From: UBA10649 sp037130755
Lineage (GTDB): Bacteria > Actinomycetota > Actinomycetes > S36-B12
Assembly (NCBI GenBank): GCA_037130755.1
Contig: JBAXSI010000003.1
Location: forward strand, 72,804 to 136,803
Direction: 5' to 3'
Length of the DNA stretch: 64,000 bases
The notes below the pieces were generated by a model. That model searched no databases. It was not told the DNA's origin and saw only the letters and a list, made by a program, of their open reading frames with translations. The position numbers and the translations under genes were made by a program. This document shows, piece by piece, positions 33,216 to 41,908 of this stretch (within the stretch, counting starts at the first letter, position 1; every line of letters starts with the position of its first letter).

Positions 33216-35324
33216 GTGACTGCCAAGCGCTCATCGTCAGCCCGCTCGTCCGACAAGGACGGCACCGCGGGCCGGTATTCAGCCAAGGACCTGGCGGTGC
33301 TCGAGGGGTTGGAAGCCGTTCGCAAGCGCCCCGGTATGTACATCGGGTCGAACGATGGACGCGGCCTTATGCACTGCCTCTGGGAGATAGTGGACAATTC
33401 GGTCGACGAGGCCCTCGCCGGCCACTGCAAGAAGATCACCGTCGACCTGCACCCGGACGGATCGGTCGAGGTCAGCGATGACGGCCGCGGCATCCCGGTG
33501 GACGTCGAGCCCAAGACCAAGCTCACCGGCGTCGAGGTCGTCATGACCAAACTGCATGCCGGCGGCAAGTTCGGCGGAGGGTCCTACACGGCGTCCGGTG
33601 GTCTCCACGGTGTAGGCGCCTCAGTGGTGAACGCGTTGTCGTCGCGGATGGATGTCGAGGTGGATCGCGGCGCCAAGATCCACATGATGTCCTTCCGGCG
33701 CGGCGTACCGGGCGTGTTCGACGGCGACGACGAGAACGCGGCCTTCTCCCGCAAGAGCGGCCTCAGGGTGGTCGGCACCTGCCCACGCGCGCGTACGGGC
33801 ACGCGGGTCCGCTTCTGGCCCGATCGTCAGGTCTTCACGAAGGACGCCGAGATCGACCGCGACGCCCTTCGTGAGCGGGCGATGCAGAGCACCTACCTCG
33901 TACCCGGCCTGATCATCGTGCTGCGCGACATGCGCGTGGTGGCAGAACCGTGGGAGGAGTCCTTCCAGCACAAGGGTGGCATCGCCGAGTACGTCGGCTA
34001 CCTGTCCAGCGGTGAGGCCGTCAGCTCGATCATCCGACTCGCGGGGCAGGGGCATTTCCACGAGACCGTGCCCGTCCTCGACGACAAGGGCCACCTCACG
34101 CCGCAGGAGGTCGAGCGGACCCTCCACGTCGACATCGCCCTTCGGTGGGACACCGGCTACGACACCACGCTGAAGTCGTTCGTCAACGTCATCGCGACGC
34201 CCAAGGGCGGCACGCACGTGGCCGGCTTCGAACGCTCCATCGTCAAGGTGCTCAACGACCAGCTGCGGGTGGCGAAGGTCCTGCGCGCGAGCGAGGACAA
34301 CATCGCCAAGGATGACGTCATGGAAGGGCTGACGGCGGTCGTCGCTGTCCGTTTGGCCGAGCCGCAGTTCGAGGGCCAGACCAAGGAGATCCTCGGCACT
34401 CCCGCGGCGGCCCGCATCGTCGGCAACGTCGTCGCCAAGGAGCTCACCTCCTGGATCGCCTCGCCTCCGCGCGGTGACAAGTCCTCCGTTCGCGCCGTGC
34501 TCGACAAGACCGCAAATGCGATGCGGGCGCGGGTTGCTGCCCGAGCACATCGCGATGTGCAACGACGCAAGACGGCGCTGGAGTCTTCCGCACTGCCCGC
34601 CAAGCTTGTGGACTGTCGCAGCGACGACGTCGAACGCACCGAACTGTTCATCGTTGAGGGCGACAGCGCGCTCGGCACCGCGAAAACGGCGCGGAACTCC
34701 GACTTCCAGGCGCTGCTGCCGATTCGCGGCAAGATCCTCAACGTCCAGAAGTCCTCACTGGCCGACATGCTCAAGAATTTCGAGTGCGCGTCGATCATTC
34801 AGGTCATCGGGGCCGGATCGGGCCGGACGTTCGACCTCTCACAGGCGCGATACGGCAAGGTCATCTTGATGTCCGATGCCGACGTCGATGGCGCGCACAT
34901 CCGGTGCCTGCTGCTCACGCTCATCCATCGCTACCTGAAGCCCCTGCTCGATGAGGGTCGGGTCTTCGCCGCCGTTCCGCCGTTGCACCGGCTTGAGATC
35001 GTGAACCCCGGCAGCAAGGCCAACGAGGTCGTCTACACGTACTCCGACGCGGAGATGCATGCCGTGCTGAAGGACGCCGAGAAGCGTGGCCGGCGGGTCA
35101 AGGAACCGGTGCAGCGCTACAAGGGCCTGGGTGAGATGGATTCGTCGCAACTGCGCGAGACCACGATGGATCCATCTCATCGCACGCTTCGACGGATCAC
35201 GATGACCGACGCGGCAGACGCGGGGCAGGTCTTCGACCTGCTGATGGGCTCGGACGTGGCGCCTCGCAAGGACTTCATCGTCGAGGGTGCCGCCGGGCTG
35301 GACCGCGACCGAATAGACGCCTGA
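33216..35324 (+). CDS. parE: DNA topoisomerase IV subunit B (GyrB-type)
   Basis: A 702-residue type IIA topoisomerase ATPase subunit. The GHKL ATPase domain shows LEAVRKRPGMYIGSND, EIVDNSVDEALAG, SDDGRGIPVD and GGLHGVGASVVNALS. The TOPRIM domain has FIVEGDSALGTAK and the metal-binding MSDADVDGAHIR. With ParC (encoded at 47304-49757) it decatenates chromosomes after replication. Location next to sigA/DUF7455 and away from gyrA supports the topo IV reading over gyrase B. Confidence 0.93.
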   Translation: MTAKRSSSARSSDKDGTAGRYSAKDLAVLEGLEAVRKRPGMYIGSNDGRGLMHCLWEIVDNSVDEALAGHCKKITVDLHPDGSVEVSDDGRGIPVDVEPKTKLTGVEVVMTKLHAGGKFGGGSYTASGGLHGVGASVVNALSSRMDVEVDRGAKIHMMSFRRGVPGVFDGDDENAAFSRKSGLRVVGTCPRARTGTRVRFWPDRQVFTKDAEIDRDALRERAMQSTYLVPGLIIVLRDMRVVAEPWEESFQHKGGIAEYVGYLSSGEAVSSIIRLAGQGHFHETVPVLDDKGHLTPQEVERTLHVDIALRWDTGYDTTLKSFVNVIATPKGGTHVAGFERSIVKVLNDQLRVAKVLRASEDNIAKDDVMEGLTAVVAVRLAEPQFEGQTKEILGTPAAARIVGNVVAKELTSWIASPPRGDKSSVRAVLDKTANAMRARVAARAHRDVQRRKTALESSALPAKLVDCRSDDVERTELFIVEGDSALGTAKTARNSDFQALLPIRGKILNVQKSSLADMLKNFECASIIQVIGAGSGRTFDLSQARYGKVILMSDADVDGAHIRCLLLTLIHRYLKPLLDEGRVFAAVPPLHRLEIVNPGSKANEVVYTYSDAEMHAVLKDAEKRGRRVKEPVQRYKGLGEMDSSQLRETTMDPSHRTLRRITMTDAADAGQVFDLLMGSDVAPRKDFIVEGAAGLDRDRIDA

Positions 35325-35351
35325 CGAATCACTGGCGCGCGGGACCGTAGG

Positions 35352-35357
35352 TAGGCT
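35352..35357 (+). promoter_or_regulatory. -10 of the beta-carbonic anhydrase gene (leaderless)
   Basis: TAGGCT ends 6 nt before the ATG at 35364. Confidence 0.5.
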
Positions 35358-35363
35358 CAGAGC

Positions 35364-35900
35364 ATGCCGCTATCCCGTACCGCGACACTGCAGCCCTTCC
35401 CACAGGAAGCCTTCGAGGACGTGACGACCGGCAATCGGGAGTACGCGGCGGAATACGTCTCGGCCGGCCCTTCGGGCTGGGCTGCTAGAGGACTGGCCGT
35501 CGTCACCTGCATGGACTCGCGGATCGACCCCTTGCGAGTACTGGGAATGTCGCCGGGTGACGTCAAGATCCTTCGCAACGCGGGGGCCCGCGTGACTGAC
35601 GACGTCCTTCGCACGCTCGTTCTGGCCACCTATCTGCTGGGCGTCACTCGAGTGCTAGTGATGCCTCACACCGACTGCCGGATGGCCACCGGCGAGGAGG
35701 CCGATATCCATGCGCTCATCGCCGAGAAGTTCGGTGTCGACACACGAAGTGTTGAGATCAGGACGGTGACCGACCAAGTCTCCGCCCTTATCACCGATGT
35801 CGTCCGCGTGCGCGCGTTCCCACTGCTGCCGGACAGCCTGATCGTGGCGGGCGCGATCTTCGACGTAGCTTCCGGATTGCTCCGGCCCATGGACGTCTAG
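35364..35900 (+). CDS. beta-class carbonic anhydrase
   Basis: A 178-residue zinc enzyme interconverting CO2 and bicarbonate. The zinc ligands are C49, H102 and C105 (TCMDSRID and MPHTDC), with the Asp51-Arg53 dyad next to the first ligand. The small size and sequence resemble the mycobacterial Rv1284-type group. No signal peptide, so cytoplasmic. It is followed by genes for an SbtA-type bicarbonate transporter and its PII-like regulator, making an inorganic-carbon module. Confidence 0.92.
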   Translation: MPLSRTATLQPFPQEAFEDVTTGNREYAAEYVSAGPSGWAARGLAVVTCMDSRIDPLRVLGMSPGDVKILRNAGARVTDDVLRTLVLATYLLGVTRVLVMPHTDCRMATGEEADIHALIAEKFGVDTRSVEIRTVTDQVSALITDVVRVRAFPLLPDSLIVAGAIFDVASGLLRPMDV

Positions 35901-35931
35901 CGGGCGCAGGGCGCACCTCACGAGTCACTAC

Positions 35932-35937
35932 TAGGGT
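35932..35937 (+). promoter_or_regulatory. -10 of the sbtA-like gene (leaderless)
   Basis: TAGGGT ends 6 nt before the ATG at 35944. Confidence 0.5.
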
Positions 35938-35943
35938 CGCAGC

Positions 35944-36927
35944 ATGGATATCGGCACAACGCTGAACCTGGCCCTCGCCAACCTCACGTCACCACCCCTG
36001 CTGGCATTCGTGCTGGGCGTGGTGGCGGTCGCGGTGCGTGCCGATCTGAGACTGCCGGATGCGGTCTACCAGGCAACGAGCATGTACCTGCTTCTGGCCA
36101 TCGGCCTCAAGGGTGGTGTCGCCCTGCGGGTGTCCGCGCCGGGCGAGGTTGCCGTTCCCATACTGATCACGATCGCCCTCGGCATCGCCGTTCCGGTAGC
36201 CGCTTTCTTCGTGTTGCGGTGGATGACGCGACTACCCGTGGTCGACAGAGGGGCGATGGCGGCGCACTACGGCTCCACGTCGTTGGTGACGTTCACCGCG
36301 GCCCTCGTGTTCCTCGAGGCGGCCGACATCAGCTACGAAGGCTACGTCGCCACGCTCCTCACGGTGCTCGAGATCCCGGGCATCATCGTGGGGCTGACCC
36401 TCGCCGGGACGGCGCGCGCGACCGGTGCTGGCTGGGGTGCCTCGCTGCGAGAGGTGGTATTCGGACGATCGGTCGTGCTTCTGGGTGGCGGGCTGCTCAT
36501 CGGACTGATCACCGGCCCGGTCGGGTACGAGCGCGTCCAGCCCTTCTTCGGCGATCTCTTCACGGGGGTGCTGACATTGTTCCTGCTGGAGATGGGAGTA
36601 CTGGCGGGTAGACGCCTGGGAGCCGTGCGAGACGCTGGCGCCGGGCTCTTCGCGTTTGCGGTTATCTTCCCGGTGGCCGCGGGGACTGCGGGCATCGTCG
36701 GCGGCTATCTCGCCGGGATGTCCACCGGCGGAGCCACAGTCCTTGGCGTCCTGTGTGCAAGCGCCTCGTACATCGCGGCACCCGCAGCAGTCCGGCTGGC
36801 ACTTCCCGACGCCCAGCCGGGGATCACACTGACCACAAGCCTTGGAATCACGTTTCCGTTCAACCTCGTCATTGGAATCCCCCTATATCTGGTCATCGCG
36901 CAGGCATTGTCCGGACGGCTGGGCTGA
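35944..36927 (+). CDS. sbtA: SbtA-family sodium-dependent bicarbonate transporter
   Basis: A 327-residue membrane protein of the SbtA (formerly DUF897) family, about ten TM segments in two inverted halves. Family marks are MYLLLAIGLKGGVAL near residues 50-65, HYGSTSLVTFTAA in the first half and ASYIAAPAAVRLALPDA in the second. SbtA imports bicarbonate with sodium in cyanobacteria. Its partner sbtB follows 13 nt later, which supports the assignment. Presence of its own leaderless -10 separates it from the carbonic anhydrase gene. Confidence 0.9.
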   Translation: MDIGTTLNLALANLTSPPLLAFVLGVVAVAVRADLRLPDAVYQATSMYLLLAIGLKGGVALRVSAPGEVAVPILITIALGIAVPVAAFFVLRWMTRLPVVDRGAMAAHYGSTSLVTFTAALVFLEAADISYEGYVATLLTVLEIPGIIVGLTLAGTARATGAGWGASLREVVFGRSVVLLGGGLLIGLITGPVGYERVQPFFGDLFTGVLTLFLLEMGVLAGRRLGAVRDAGAGLFAFAVIFPVAAGTAGIVGGYLAGMSTGGATVLGVLCASASYIAAPAAVRLALPDAQPGITLTTSLGITFPFNLVIGIPLYLVIAQALSGRLG

Positions 36928-36940
36928 GAAGTGAGGCAAC

Positions 36941-37246
36941 ATGACACCCCAGGGTGATGTCATCTGCTTTGTCATCGTCGCGGAAGCCGTGCTCGAGTCG
37001 CGGCTTCTCGCCGGGCTCGCGGCATGCGGTGCCCGCGGCTGGACGGTCACGGCCGCACGTGGTGAGGGCCCCCGCAACCGCCGAGTCAGCGAGGTTGAGG
37101 GCGGAAATGTGCGTGTGGAAACGCTGGTCTCACCAACCGTCGCGGAACGAATCTGGGCCATGCTGTCGGAGGATTACTTCCCGCACTACGCGGTGACGGC
37201 CTGGACGGTCGACGTCGTGGTGGCGCGGCACGAGCGCTATACCTGA
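36941..37246 (+). CDS. sbtB: SbtB-like PII-family signalling protein
   Basis: A 101-residue ferredoxin-fold PII-like protein. It follows sbtA directly and has the pattern ICFVIVAEAVLESRLLAGL, then GARGWTVTAARGEG and a C-terminal HYAVTAWTVDVVVAR strand. Cyanobacterial SbtB binds adenine nucleotides including cAMP and inhibits or tunes SbtA. The basic GEGPRNRR stretch sits where the T-loop lies. No C-terminal CGPEGC-type redox motif is seen. GAGG precedes the ATG. Confidence 0.85.
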   Translation: MTPQGDVICFVIVAEAVLESRLLAGLAACGARGWTVTAARGEGPRNRRVSEVEGGNVRVETLVSPTVAERIWAMLSEDYFPHYAVTAWTVDVVVARHERYT

Positions 37247-37275
37247 CCAGGGTCGGGGCGCAGCCGAGCCACCGC

Positions 37276-37473
37276 TCAGCCGTTCGGCCGCACTTTGGCG
37301 TACGGCTCGCCGCCGATGCCCCAGTCGTCGGGGCTCACCTCGTAGATGGCGACTCGCACGCGAGCGTGATCGGTCCCGAGCGCGTCGTGGACGGCCTCGG
37401 TGAGCTTCTTGATGAGGTCGTGCTTCTGCTCGACGGTGCGACCTTCGACCATCGTTACTTGGACGAGTGGCAT
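37276..37473 (-). CDS. 4-oxalocrotonate tautomerase-family protein
   Basis: A 65-residue protein whose residue after the start Met is proline (MPLVQVTMVEGRTVEQK), the catalytic base Pro1 of the tautomerase family. The C-terminal PYAKVRPNG is also typical. It isomerises 2-hydroxymuconate-type dienols to the oxo form in meta-cleavage pathways. It is the last gene of the leftward operon, 29 nt after the decarboxylase gene. Confidence 0.92.
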   Translation of the reverse strand: MPLVQVTMVEGRTVEQKHDLIKKLTEAVHDALGTDHARVRVAIYEVSPDDWGIGGEPYAKVRPNG

Positions 37474-37502
37474 GAGTGGCTCCTGATGGGTCTAGATGAT
37501 GG

Positions 37503-38288
37503 TCAGACGCAGGCGATCTCGACGGTGCCGAGACGATCGATTCGGGCGACGATGCTGTCACCGGGCTGGACGGCAACGGCCTCCGTGAGGGCGCCACACA
37601 TCACCACGTGGCCGGCCTTGAGGCCATGTCCACGCAACGCCAGCTTGCGCACCAGCCAGGCGACGGCACCTGCCGGATGCCCCATCACCGCAGCACCTGC
37701 CGCCGTGTGCATGAGCTGTCCGTTCTTCTCGAGCGTGGCCCCGACGAGGCGGAGGTCGAATCCGCGCGGATCGACGCCCTGGCCGCCGAGCACGAAGCCT
37801 GCGCATGAGCAGTTGTCGGCGATGACGTCCTGGTAGGTGAACTTGTAGCCGGTGAACCGCGAGTCGATGACGTCGACCGCCGCGAAGACCAGGTCGGTGG
37901 CGGCGAGCACGTCGCGTGCGGTGACCTGCGGTCCGTCCAGGTCCTTCTTCAGCAGGAAGGCGATCTCCACCTCGCAACGCGGCTGGATGAACCGCGAGCA
38001 GACGAGAGGCTCGCCCACGTCGATCTGCATGTCGTCGGTGAGGAAGCCGCTCAGCGGCTCCCCGACGTTCATCTGCTGCTGCTTGGCCTTGCTCGTCAGT
38101 CCCGTTTTGGCCCCGACGACCCGCTGCCCAGCGTCCACGCGGGCCTGTACGACCGCATCCTGGATCTCGTAGGCGGTGACAGGGTCGAGGTCCGGCCAGG
38201 TGTTGGTCAGGGGCTGGATGCCGTGAACGTTGGTGGCGGCTTCGATCAGCGTGCGCGCCAGGAGTTCCTTGTCGATCGGCTCAGACAT
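37503..38288 (-). CDS. 4-oxalocrotonate decarboxylase (2-oxo-3-hexenedioate decarboxylase)
   Basis: A 261-residue fumarylacetoacetase-like fold enzyme. KTGLTSKAKQQQMNVGEPLSGFL, PRCEVEIAFLLKKDL and the FTYQDVIADNCSCAGFVLG segment resemble DmpH more than DmpE. It decarboxylates 2-oxo-3-hexenedioate to 2-oxopent-4-enoate with a divalent metal. The ATG at 38288 (GAGG 7 nt upstream) is used rather than an upstream TTG. It overlaps the aldolase gene by 8 bp. A hydratase function is possible, since the two enzymes are homologous and form a complex. Confidence 0.82.
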   Translation of the reverse strand: MSEPIDKELLARTLIEAATNVHGIQPLTNTWPDLDPVTAYEIQDAVVQARVDAGQRVVGAKTGLTSKAKQQQMNVGEPLSGFLTDDMQIDVGEPLVCSRFIQPRCEVEIAFLLKKDLDGPQVTARDVLAATDLVFAAVDVIDSRFTGYKFTYQDVIADNCSCAGFVLGGQGVDPRGFDLRLVGATLEKNGQLMHTAAGAAVMGHPAGAVAWLVRKLALRGHGLKAGHVVMCGALTEAVAVQPGDSIVARIDRLGTVEIACV

Positions 38289-39312
38289 CTGCAACCTCAG
38301 CTTCCGCGTGCTTGCGCGCCAGTTCGAGCGCGACGTCGATGATCATGTCCTCTTGGCCGCCGACGACCTGGCGGCGTCCGAGCTCGAGCAGGATCTCGGC
38401 CTGCGACACGTTGTAGCGCTTGGCCGCCCGCTCTGCGTGGAGGAGGAACGACCCGTACACGCCGGCGTAGCCGAGGATCAGGCCGGCGCGGTCGATGACC
38501 TGCTGGCGTGGCATGAGCGGGCGAACGACCTCCTCGGCCAGGTCCATCAGCGCCAGCGGGTCGACACCCGTGCTGATGCCGTACTTGTCGCTGACGGCCG
38601 CGAGGATCTCGGTGGGGCAGTTGCCCGCGCCGGCGCCCAGGCCTGCGGATGTTCCGTCGAGGTTCTTGGCACCCTCCTGGAACGCGGCGATCGAGTTGGA
38701 CACCGCCATGGCGAGGTTGTTGTGGGCGTGCACGCCGAGGGGGACGTCGAGGGCCTGGACGAGCGCGTTGACGCGGACCTTGACGTCCTCGGTGGTCATC
38801 GCGCCGGCGGAGTCGGCGATGTAGATGGTGTCCGCGCCGTAGGACTGCATGAGCAGCGCCTGCTCGACCAGTCCCTCGGGGGAGTTCATGTGGGCCATCA
38901 TCAGGAAGCCGATGGCCTCCATGCCCAGGCCCTTGGCGACCTTGATGTGCTGCTCGGTGATGTCCGCCTCGGTGCAGTGCACGGCGATGCGGGCGACCTG
39001 CACACCCATCTCGTTGACCTCGCGCAGGTCGTCGGCCAGGCCGATGCCGGGCAGCAGGAGGCAGGCGATCTTCGCGTTCTGGGTGACCTCGCAGGCCTTC
39101 GCGATGAGCTCCTTCTCGGGCACCGCACTGAAGCCGTAGTTGAAAGAGGAGCCGCCCAGGCCGTCGCCGTGGGCGATCTCGATGACCTGGACGCCGGCGC
39201 GGTCGAGGCCCTGGACGATCTTGATGACGTCCTCGTTGTGGTACTGGTGGCTGATGGCGTGCGAGCCGTCCCGCAGCGTGGAGTCGATGAGCCGGTAGTC
39301 CGTGGTGGTCAT
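38281..39312 (-). CDS. 4-hydroxy-2-oxovalerate aldolase
   Basis: A 343-residue DmpG/MhpE-type aldolase splitting 4-hydroxy-2-oxovalerate to pyruvate and acetaldehyde. It begins YRLIDSTLRDGSHAISHQY, the HMGL-like barrel motif with metal-binding Asp, and has GVHAHNNLAMAVSNS (metal His pair) and the DmpG C-terminal domain for binding the dehydrogenase. Acetaldehyde is channelled to the partner encoded immediately upstream (4-bp overlap). Confidence 0.95.
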   Translation of the reverse strand: MTTTDYRLIDSTLRDGSHAISHQYHNEDVIKIVQGLDRAGVQVIEIAHGDGLGGSSFNYGFSAVPEKELIAKACEVTQNAKIACLLLPGIGLADDLREVNEMGVQVARIAVHCTEADITEQHIKVAKGLGMEAIGFLMMAHMNSPEGLVEQALLMQSYGADTIYIADSAGAMTTEDVKVRVNALVQALDVPLGVHAHNNLAMAVSNSIAAFQEGAKNLDGTSAGLGAGAGNCPTEILAAVSDKYGISTGVDPLALMDLAEEVVRPLMPRQQVIDRAGLILGYAGVYGSFLLHAERAAKRYNVSQAEILLELGRRQVVGGQEDMIIDVALELARKHAEAEVADV

Positions 39313-40229
39313 GCCGAAGCTCCTTGCGTGCGATGGGCGGCGACGGCCTCGCCGACGCGCTGGGCGGCGGCGGTCATGATGTCGAGATTGCCCGCGTAGG
39401 GCGGCAGGTAGTCCCCTGCGCCCTCGACCTCGAGCAGGACCACGGCGCGGTGGGGAACCTCGCCGCCGGGAGTCAGGAACGGCCCCTCCTCGATCACCGG
39501 CTGGTTCTTCAGGTGGTAGCCGGGCACGTACTGCTGCACCGCCTTCTCCATCTCGTACACCGACGCGATGACCGCATCGTGGTCGCTGCCCTCCGGCAGG
39601 GCCCCGAAGACCGTGTTGCGCATCATGATCGGCGGCTCGGCCGGATTCAGGATGATGATCGCCTTGCTGTACGTCGCACCGCCGATCTCGCGCAGCGCCG
39701 TCGAGGTGGTCTTGGTGAACTCGTCGATGTTCTGACGGGTGCCGGGGCCGGCCGACTTGGACGCGACGGTCGACACCATCTCGGCGTACGGCAGGTGCTC
39801 AATCGCCCGACGGATCGCGAACACCATCGGCGTCGTCGCCTGACCGCCACACGTGACCATATTGATGTTCGGGGCGTCCAGGTGCTCCATCAAGTTCACC
39901 GCGGCGATGACCTTCGGGCCGATGGCCGCGGGCGTCAGGTCGACGGCCGTGATCCCGGCATCCTGGTACGCCTGCGCATGCGCGACGTGGACGTACGCGC
40001 TGGTCGCGTCGAAGACCATGTCGATCTCGTCCGCATGATCGAGAACCCACTGCGGACCCTCATGCGGCCCGGCGATGCCCAGCTTGCGGGCACGCGCGAG
40101 ACCGTCGCTCTTCGGATCGATGCCCACGAGGGCCACCAGCTCGAGGGGGGAGCCCTCCGCGTTCAGCAGCTTGATCATCAGGTCCGTGCCGATGTTGCCG
40201 GAACCGAGGATGGCGCATCTCATCGTCAT
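39309..40229 (-). CDS. acetaldehyde dehydrogenase (acetylating), DmpF/MhpF type
   Basis: A 306-residue NAD- and CoA-dependent enzyme turning acetaldehyde into acetyl-CoA. The Rossmann start is CAILGSGNIGTDLMIK and the catalytic cysteine lies in NMVTCGGQATTP. The end GGEVPHRAVVLLEVEGAGDYLPPYAGNLDIMTAAA is typical of DmpF. AAGGAG lies 8 nt before ATG 40229; a second in-frame ATG follows at 40223. It forms a channelled complex with the aldolase. Confidence 0.95.
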   Translation of the reverse strand: MTMRCAILGSGNIGTDLMIKLLNAEGSPLELVALVGIDPKSDGLARARKLGIAGPHEGPQWVLDHADEIDMVFDATSAYVHVAHAQAYQDAGITAVDLTPAAIGPKVIAAVNLMEHLDAPNINMVTCGGQATTPMVFAIRRAIEHLPYAEMVSTVASKSAGPGTRQNIDEFTKTTSTALREIGGATYSKAIIILNPAEPPIMMRNTVFGALPEGSDHDAVIASVYEMEKAVQQYVPGYHLKNQPVIEEGPFLTPGGEVPHRAVVLLEVEGAGDYLPPYAGNLDIMTAAAQRVGEAVAAHRTQGASA

Positions 40230-40234
40230 CGTGC

Positions 40235-41035
40235 CTACTCCTTCGCCATGCGGATGGTGATGGGGCCGAGCCGGTCGAATTCGGCTCGGAAGACATCACC
40301 GGGGCTGACAGGAACCATGGCGTGCAGCGCGCCGGTCATGATCACGCTGCCGGCCGGCAGCGTGACGCCCATGGGTGCGAGGGTGTTCGCCAGCCAGGCG
40401 ACCGCCGCCATGGGATCGCCGAGGGCGGCGGCTCCAGCGCCGGTGGCGATCACCTCACCGTTGCGGGTGAAGACCATGCCGACGAGGCGCGGGTCGATGC
40501 CGTCGACCGGTACCACCTGGCTGCTGAGGGCGATTGCACCGTTGCTTGCCAGGTCGGCGACCGTGTCGGCGAGCTTGATCCTCCAGTCCTTGATCCGTGA
40601 GTCGACGATCTCCAGCGCTGCGACGAGGCCACGGGCCGCGCGGCTGGCATCGGCCGGCGTGCAGTACGGGCCGCCGAGATCCTCGGCCAGGATGACGCCG
40701 ATCTCGGCCTCGATGCGCGGGGAGATGAAGCGGTCGACCGGGATCTCGATCCCATCGCTGTAGACCGTCGAGGCGAACACCGGTCCGAAGTCGGGGGAGT
40801 CCACTCCGAGAAGCTGCTGCATGGCGGCCGACGTCAGCCCGAGCTTGTAGCCAGAGATCGTCTCACCGTCGTCCATGAGCATCCGTACGAGGTGCGTCTG
40901 GATGGCGTAGCCGTCCTCCATCCCGAGGTCCGGCATGGACTCGGTGAACGCGGCAATCGGCTGCCGGTCCCGGCGGGCCGTGTAAAGGGCGGTGGCGAAG
41001 GCCCTCGCCTGCTCGTCGGTCACGATGACCGTCAT
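40235..41035 (-). CDS. 2-oxopent-4-enoate (2-hydroxypenta-2,4-dienoate) hydratase
   Basis: A 266-residue paralogue of the decarboxylase at 37503-38288. YKLGLTSAAMQQLLGVDSPDFGPVF, RIEAEIGVILAEDL and DSRIKDWRIKLADTVADLAS match the DmpE/MhpD hydratase group, which adds water to give 4-hydroxy-2-oxovalerate. ATG at 41035 has GAAAGG 8 nt upstream and overlaps the IclR stop (ATGA). It supplies the substrate of the downstream aldolase. Confidence 0.88.
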   Translation of the reverse strand: MTVIVTDEQARAFATALYTARRDRQPIAAFTESMPDLGMEDGYAIQTHLVRMLMDDGETISGYKLGLTSAAMQQLLGVDSPDFGPVFASTVYSDGIEIPVDRFISPRIEAEIGVILAEDLGGPYCTPADASRAARGLVAALEIVDSRIKDWRIKLADTVADLASNGAIALSSQVVPVDGIDPRLVGMVFTRNGEVIATGAGAAALGDPMAAVAWLANTLAPMGVTLPAGSVIMTGALHAMVPVSPGDVFRAEFDRLGPITIRMAKE

Positions 41036-41868
41036 GGTTGCTGCCTTTCGTTCGTCGGGGGTCGGTATCCAAGCCTTCGTGAGATCGCGGCGGCCGCGTC
41101 CATGCATGGACGGGAGTAACGCTTCAGGGAATCGCGGGTCAGGTCCTCGGTCGGAACGACGACCGAGATGGCTGCCACGACGGCGCCGTCGGCATCGTGG
41201 ATCGGCGCCGCCACGCTGCCGACCTCGGACTCCGTCTCGCTGAAGTTCTCCGCCCAGCCGCGTTCGCGGATCTCCGCGAGTTGCGCCCGCAGCACGGCGG
41301 GGTCTGCCACGGATTGCTCCGTGCGGGTCGCCAGGTCCCAGCCGTCGAGCAGCACGTCGAGTTGCTCGACCGGCAAAAAGGCCAGCAGCAGCTTCCCGGA
41401 CCCGGTGCAGTTCGCCTCGAAGCGATGCCCGATCCGGCCGAACATGCGCAGTGTGGCAGCGGTCTCCCTGCGCTCGACGTAGACGACCTCACGACCGTCG
41501 AGGACGGACACCTGAACGGCCGCCTTTGTCGCTGCGCGCAACTGGTCCATCACCGGGACGCACACCTCGTGCAGCACGCTGTAGGTCGAGACGGACCGGC
41601 CGAGCACGTACATCGCGAGCCCGAGGCGGTACGCCCCGGTGCGCGGATCCCGCTCCAGGAGCCGCTCCTCGGTGAGGGTGTTGAGCAGGCGGTGGGCAGT
41701 GCTCTTGCCCAGCCCGAGGCGGCGCGCGGCCTCGGTGACACCCATCTCCTGACGGTCCCCGGCGAACTCCTTGAGCAGTCGGGCGGCGCTGGCCACGCTC
41801 GACAGGCTGGAGTGGTGGCGGTGCACGGTGGGGTCAGTGCTGGCACTGTCCGACCGCTCTGGCTGCAT
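41032..41868 (-). CDS. IclR-family transcriptional regulator
   Basis: A 278-residue regulator. Residues ~20-85 are a winged helix (VTEAARRLGLGKSTAHRLLNTL), and the rest is an IclR effector domain (FEANCTGSGKLLLAFLP, ESEVGSVAAPIHDADGAVVAAISVVVP). It is the first gene of the leftward meta-cleavage operon, coupled by a 4-bp overlap to the hydratase gene. It is therefore likely autoregulated and responsive to a ring-cleavage intermediate or parent aromatic acid. A TTCCCG/CGGGAA palindrome lies just upstream. Confidence 0.93.
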   Translation of the reverse strand: MQPERSDSASTDPTVHRHHSSLSSVASAARLLKEFAGDRQEMGVTEAARRLGLGKSTAHRLLNTLTEERLLERDPRTGAYRLGLAMYVLGRSVSTYSVLHEVCVPVMDQLRAATKAAVQVSVLDGREVVYVERRETAATLRMFGRIGHRFEANCTGSGKLLLAFLPVEQLDVLLDGWDLATRTEQSVADPAVLRAQLAEIRERGWAENFSETESEVGSVAAPIHDADGAVVAAISVVVPTEDLTRDSLKRYSRPCMDAAAAISRRLGYRPPTNERQQP

Positions 41869-41876
41869 GTCTCAGG

Positions 41877-41882
41877 ACGCTA
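41877..41882 (-). promoter_or_regulatory. -10 of the IclR-led operon
   Basis: TAGCGT on the minus strand ends 8 nt before the ATG at 41868, slightly longer than the usual leaderless spacing here. Confidence 0.4.
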
Positions 41883-41891
41883 GCAGCGCCC

Positions 41892-41908
41892 TTCCCGCAT
41901 CGCGGGAA
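41892..41908 (+). promoter_or_regulatory. IclR-type operator palindrome
   Basis: TTCCCGCATCGCGGGAA is a 17-bp palindrome (6-bp perfect arms plus the pairs of the core) overlapping the expected -35 of the IclR operon and upstream of the divergent phosphotransferase genes. Related half sites occur at GCGGAAC (41931-41937) and GTTCCCGAG (41952-41960 area). IclR sites often have TTCC/GGAA arms. Confidence 0.5.
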
